A stretch of DNA of 8,960 nucleotides, from assembly GCA_025354615.1 (NCBI GenBank), contig JANXMO010000269.1, positions 1-8,960 of the forward strand, in the 5' to 3' direction. The DNA comes from Burkholderiales bacterium. Lineage in GTDB: Bacteria; Pseudomonadota; Gammaproteobacteria; Burkholderiales; Burkholderiaceae_C. Below are positions 5,746-8,960 of this stretch, in pieces; positions within the stretch are counted from its first letter, which is position 1; each line of letters starts with the position of its first letter. The notes under the pieces were generated by a model. That model was not told the DNA's origin and ran no database searches. It was given only the letters and a program-made list of their open reading frames with translations. A program made the position numbers and the translations under genes.

Positions 5746-7491
5746 TTGAAGAGAAGCACCGCACCTCAACTCGCCATCGTTCAGGAACCCCGCACGTTCG
5801 GGTGGGTGGACGCTGCCGTCATGCTCGCCTTGCTGGGCTTGCTGTGGAGCGCGCTGCACTTCGGCAGGGGCATGCTGGTGCACTTCGACGCCGCGGCCAT
5901 GCCGCAGGTCGACCCCTCTGCGAGCCAGATTCCCTACTACGCCGGCCGCACGCTGCTGCGCATGTGGATCGCATTCAGCTTCTCGCTGCTGTTCGCCGTT
6001 GGCACCGGCTACCTGGCTGCCAATAACAAGAAGGCCCGCGCCTTCATCCTGCCAGCACTCGATGTGCTGCAGTCGGTGCCGGTGCTCGGCTTCCTGTCCG
6101 CCACCGTCACGGGCTTCATGGCGCTCTTTCCGGGCAGCCTGCTCGGCGTCGAATGCGCGGCGATCTTTGCGATTTTCACCGGGCAGGTCTGGAACATGGC
6201 CTTCGGCTTCTACCACTCCCTGGTGACCATCCCGACCGACATGCAGGAAGCCGCGTCAACCTACGGGCTAACCCGCTGGCAACGTTTCAGGACGGTCGAG
6301 TTGCCAGCATCGGCGCACAGCCTGATCTGGAACTCGATGATGTCCTTTGGCGGCGGCTGGTTCTTCGTCGCGCAGAGCGAAGCCATCAGCGTGATGAATA
6401 AGGACATCAAGTTGCCGGGCCTGGGCTCGTACATGGCGCAGTCGATCGAACGCGGTGACAACAACGCTGCGCTGTGGGCTGTTGTGGCCATGATCGTGCT
6501 GATCCTGGCCAGCGACCAGTTGGTCTGGCGTCCACTGCTGGCCTGGGCCGACAAGTTCAAGATCGAGCTGACCGAGTCGGTGACGCCGCCCACCTCGTGG
6601 GTCTACAACCTGCTGCACGGTGCTTACCTGTTCACGTGGCTCAACGAGCGGGCTTGGCAGCCGGTGATGGACAAGCTGTTCCAGGCGGTGAAGCCGAAGG
6701 CGCGGATTCCAGTCCGGCTGAACGCCAAGGGCAACAGGCTGCTGTGGCGCGCGGCAGGTCTCGTGATAGCGCTGTGGATGAGCTTCGAGGTGTTGACCGC
6801 TCTGGCTTCTGCCATCAGCGCGCTGCGCGGGGCGCTGACGTTCTCGATCTTCGGCAACATCGTCTGGCTGGGCTTTCTCACGGCCCTGCGCGTTGCCGCC
6901 ATGACGGTGCTGGCCACGCTGATTTGGACGCCCATCGGTGTCTGGATCGGCTTCCAGCCGAAGGTCGCCCGCTTCGCCCAGCCGCTGGCGCAGATCGGCG
7001 CGTCGTTCCCAGTCAACATGACATTTCCCATCGTAGTCGGCTTCTTCGTGGCCACCCACATCACGCTCAACTGGGGCAGCATCCTGCTGATCGCGATGGG
7101 CACGCAGTGGTACATCCTCTTCAATGTAATTGCTGGCGCGATGGCAATCCCGAACGACCTGCAGGAGGTCGCACGCATCTATGGCCTGCGCAGGTGGGAT
7201 CTTTGGCGCACCTTGATTCTGCCGGCAATCTTTCCCTTCTGGGTCACCGGTGCCTGTACGGCGGCCGGCGGCGCCTGGAACGCCAGCATCGTGGCCGAAC
7301 TCGCGACCTGGGGTGGCACGACCTTGAAGGCCGATGGCTTGGGCGCCTACATCGCCGCTGTCACCAGGACCGGCGACACGCCGCTGATCATTGCCAGCAT
7401 CGCCGTGATGTCGATCTTTGTCGTGCTGATGAACAAGTTCATATGGCGCCGGCTGTACGCCTATGCCGAGCGCCGATTCAAACTGGACTGA
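5746..7491 (+). CDS. Duplicated (fused) ABC transporter permease, COG4986-like
   Basis: This protein of about 581 residues contains two inner-membrane permease domains in one chain. Each has the EAA loop that docks on the ATPase: MQEAASTYGLTRWQRFRTVELPAS (from residue 166, wording split here: MQEAASTYGLTRW, then QRFRTVELPAS) and LQEVARIYGLRRWDLW (from about residue 472). Both match the NitT/TauT (nitrate, sulfonate, bicarbonate) branch. A hydrophobic N-terminal helix (VMLALLGLLWSALHFG) precedes domain 1, and a linker of about 60 polar residues joins the two halves. One chain can thus replace the usual permease dimer. The start is uncertain: TTG at 5746 lies 40 nt after the porin stop without a clear ribosome binding site, and a GTG at 5806 is the next option. 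The substrate is unknown; family annotations speak only of anions. Confidence 0.9.
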   Translation: MKRSTAPQLAIVQEPRTFGWVDAAVMLALLGLLWSALHFGRGMLVHFDAAAMPQVDPSASQIPYYAGRTLLRMWIAFSFSLLFAVGTGYLAANNKKARAFILPALDVLQSVPVLGFLSATVTGFMALFPGSLLGVECAAIFAIFTGQVWNMAFGFYHSLVTIPTDMQEAASTYGLTRWQRFRTVELPASAHSLIWNSMMSFGGGWFFVAQSEAISVMNKDIKLPGLGSYMAQSIERGDNNAALWAVVAMIVLILASDQLVWRPLLAWADKFKIELTESVTPPTSWVYNLLHGAYLFTWLNERAWQPVMDKLFQAVKPKARIPVRLNAKGNRLLWRAAGLVIALWMSFEVLTALASAISALRGALTFSIFGNIVWLGFLTALRVAAMTVLATLIWTPIGVWIGFQPKVARFAQPLAQIGASFPVNMTFPIVVGFFVATHITLNWGSILLIAMGTQWYILFNVIAGAMAIPNDLQEVARIYGLRRWDLWRTLILPAIFPFWVTGACTAAGGAWNASIVAELATWGGTTLKADGLGAYIAAVTRTGDTPLIIASIAVMSIFVVLMNKFIWRRLYAYAERRFKLD

Positions 7492-7493
7492 CC

Positions 7494-8843
7494 ATGGACA
7501 CACCCTCGCTCAATCAACAGGCTGCTGCAGCACCCGTGGCGCAACTTTGCGCGGTGACGAAGTCATTCATGACCGCTGGGGCCCATGAACTGAAGGTGCT
7601 CGACAACATCGACCTGGCCGTTAACCAAGGCGAGTTCCTGGCGCTACTGGGCCAGTCGGGCTCGGGCAAGTCGACCATCCTGCGCTGCCTCACGGGCCTG
7701 ATCGAGCCGACCTCCGGGCGCGTCCTTGCCGACGGCAAATCCCTGCGCGGGGTCAACCCGGACGCCTCGGTCGTTTTTCAGACCTTTGCGCTGTATCCCT
7801 GGCTCTCGGTCGAACAAAACGTCGCGGTCGGCCTGATGGCCAAGAAGGTCGGCCGCGCCGAACGCGATGCCGCCGTCGACCGGGCCATCGAACTGATCGG
7901 CCTGGGCAACTACCACCCGGCCTATCCGCGCGAACTGTCTGGCGGCATGCGCCAACGGGTAGGAATTGCACGGGCGCTGGTGTCGCAACCCAAGTTGCTG
8001 TGCCTGGACGAAGCTTTCAGTGCGCTCGACGTGCTGACCGCCGAGAACCTGCGACAGGAACTCATCAGCCTCTGGCGCAGTCGGGACAGCGGCTTGAGTT
8101 CTGTCTTCATGGTCACGCACAACATCGAGGAAGCGGTTGAGATGGCCACGCGCATCGTGGTCGTGTTCCCGCGGCCCGGGCGCATCGGCTTGGTGCTGGA
8201 GAACAAGCTCCCGTTCCCGCGCGATAGCAAAGACCCGGAGTTCCAGCGCCTAGTCAGCATCATCCATGAATCGATCACGACACTGACGCTGCCTGACCTG
8301 CCGCCTGAGGTGCCAATGTCGGGGCAGCCCATCTCTCGTGCCCGCACACGCATGGAATCCATTCCGCTGGTACCGGTGGGTCAGATCCTGGGCTTGATGA
8401 GCATCCTGAACGACACGCCGGACCTGTCCAACATCTACGACATATCCGACGAGATCGGCAAGGAGTTCGGCGAGACCATCGCGATCCTGAAGGCTTCCGA
8501 AATCCTGGACTTGATCGATACACCGAAGCAGGATGTCCGGTTCACCGAACTGGGCCGTAGGTTCATGGCCGCCGACCGGCTGGGCAAGCGAACGATCTTT
8601 GCCGAGCAGGTGTTCAAGCTGCGGCTCTTCCACATTATCCTGGCGCTGCTCAAGGAGTACGAGGAAATTGACGCCGACCAGGTGATCAAGGACATCGCCA
8701 GTGCGCTGCCCTACGACAACCCGGCGAAGACCTTTGAAACCATGATCGCCTGGGGTCGCTACGCCGGGTTGATGGACTACAACGCAAAGACGCGGATGGT
8801 CTTCGTTCCACAAGAAGAAAGCGCCGAAAACACGCAGTTGTAG
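7494..8843 (+). CDS. ABC transporter ATP-binding protein with C-terminal AAA-associated domain
   Basis: The start ATG is 2 nt after the permease stop, so translation is probably coupled. The 449-residue protein has a complete nucleotide-binding domain (residues 15-260): Walker A GQSGSGKST (53-61), Q-loop Q96, signature LSGGMRQR (148-155), Walker B LLCLDE (168-173), D-loop SALD (176-179) and switch His209. It resembles NitT/TauT-type ATPases. The C-terminal part (about 290-440), running from IPLVPVGQILGLMSIL to TMIAWGRYAGLMDYN and including LGRRFMAADRLGKRTIFAEQ, matches the AAA-associated C-terminal domain (PF09821-like), whose role is unknown. It may regulate transport. The protein should energise the double permease. 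The frame stays open upstream into the permease gene, but that extension is a shadow of the permease and not coding. Confidence 0.92.
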   Translation: MDTPSLNQQAAAAPVAQLCAVTKSFMTAGAHELKVLDNIDLAVNQGEFLALLGQSGSGKSTILRCLTGLIEPTSGRVLADGKSLRGVNPDASVVFQTFALYPWLSVEQNVAVGLMAKKVGRAERDAAVDRAIELIGLGNYHPAYPRELSGGMRQRVGIARALVSQPKLLCLDEAFSALDVLTAENLRQELISLWRSRDSGLSSVFMVTHNIEEAVEMATRIVVVFPRPGRIGLVLENKLPFPRDSKDPEFQRLVSIIHESITTLTLPDLPPEVPMSGQPISRARTRMESIPLVPVGQILGLMSILNDTPDLSNIYDISDEIGKEFGETIAILKASEILDLIDTPKQDVRFTELGRRFMAADRLGKRTIFAEQVFKLRLFHIILALLKEYEEIDADQVIKDIASALPYDNPAKTFETMIAWGRYAGLMDYNAKTRMVFVPQEESAENTQL

Positions 8844-8880
8844 TGGCCTTGCCTTCCATCTGTGGCACTGCTAAAACTTG

Positions 8881-8903
8881 GGCAGCTATAGCTCTGCCTT
8901 TCT
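8881..8903 (+). terminator. Weak terminator candidate after the ABC operon
   Basis: GGCAGCTATAGCT and GCC, with a 2-nt bulge (8881-8898), can form a hairpin followed by TTTCT. It begins 37 nt after the ATPase stop and is the only structure of this kind before the window ends. The remainder (8904-8960) shows no feature I can name. Confidence 0.3.
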
Positions 8904-8960
8904 GATAATGGACTTGCTTCAGTTCTCGGCCGCCGCTGAACTTCAAATCGACTTCATGAG

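Noticed and set aside
6474..7493. In-frame upstream extension of the ATPase frame inside the permease gene.
   Set aside because: The protein sequence there is low in family signal, and the ATG at 7494 directly precedes the known ATPase N-terminus.
6268..7503. Long minus-strand open frame opposite the permease gene.
   Set aside because: It is a GC-bias shadow: rich in Arg, Gln, Asp and His, without a recognisable domain, and opposite a clear permease gene.
8686..8946. Minus-strand open frame over the ATPase 3' end and the window end.
   Set aside because: Most of it is antisense to the ATPase gene; the non-overlapping part is too short to judge and resembles nothing I recognise.
1..8960. CRISPR arrays, tRNA and rRNA genes, phage attachment sites and riboswitches.
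   Set aside because: I looked for regularly spaced repeats, cloverleaf-like patterns and conserved leader folds on both strands and saw none.

Overview
The window is GC-rich, and its genes look like a beta-proteobacterium of the order Burkholderiales, perhaps Comamonadaceae. That placement rests on an OprB-type porin, an IS5-family element of a kind common in that order, and strong GC bias in third codon positions. It is an impression from protein families; no taxonomic search was possible.

Layout, left to right. (1) 1-1107: the 3' part of a hybrid sensor histidine kinase gene that enters from outside the window, followed by a likely intrinsic terminator. (2) 1234-1627: a ParD-type antitoxin gene with a nested dyad operator candidate in front. 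Its ParE toxin partner keeps only about ten to thirteen codons before an insertion sequence cuts it off. (3) 1616-2780: an apparently intact IS5-family insertion sequence with 16-bp inverted repeats and a full DDE transposase on the minus strand. (4) 2781-2942: the 5' part of a small Ala/Pro-rich gene on the minus strand, cut off by the other end of the same element. (5) 3044-4019: a minus-strand gene for a polytopic membrane protein, resembling COG4280 and distantly FTR1. It is readable only across two -1 frameshifts, so it is either a pseudogene or carries sequence errors. (6) 4032-4400: a gene-free divergent intergenic region. (7) 4401-8843: a plus-strand cluster of OprB-type outer-membrane porin, double-domain ABC permease and ABC ATPase with a C-terminal AAA-associated domain.

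The porin, permease and ATPase genes are closely spaced (40 nt and 2 nt) and probably form one operon. In this reading the porin carries a solute across the outer membrane, and the fused permease with its ATPase moves it across the inner membrane. No periplasmic binding protein is encoded in the window. The substrate cannot be read from sequence. The divergently transcribed FTR1-like membrane protein may belong to the same system, but only its position suggests this.

The left half (1234-2942) is a scar. The IS has one broken gene on each side, and the flanks do not show a matching target duplication. This fits a rearrangement between IS copies better than one simple insertion.
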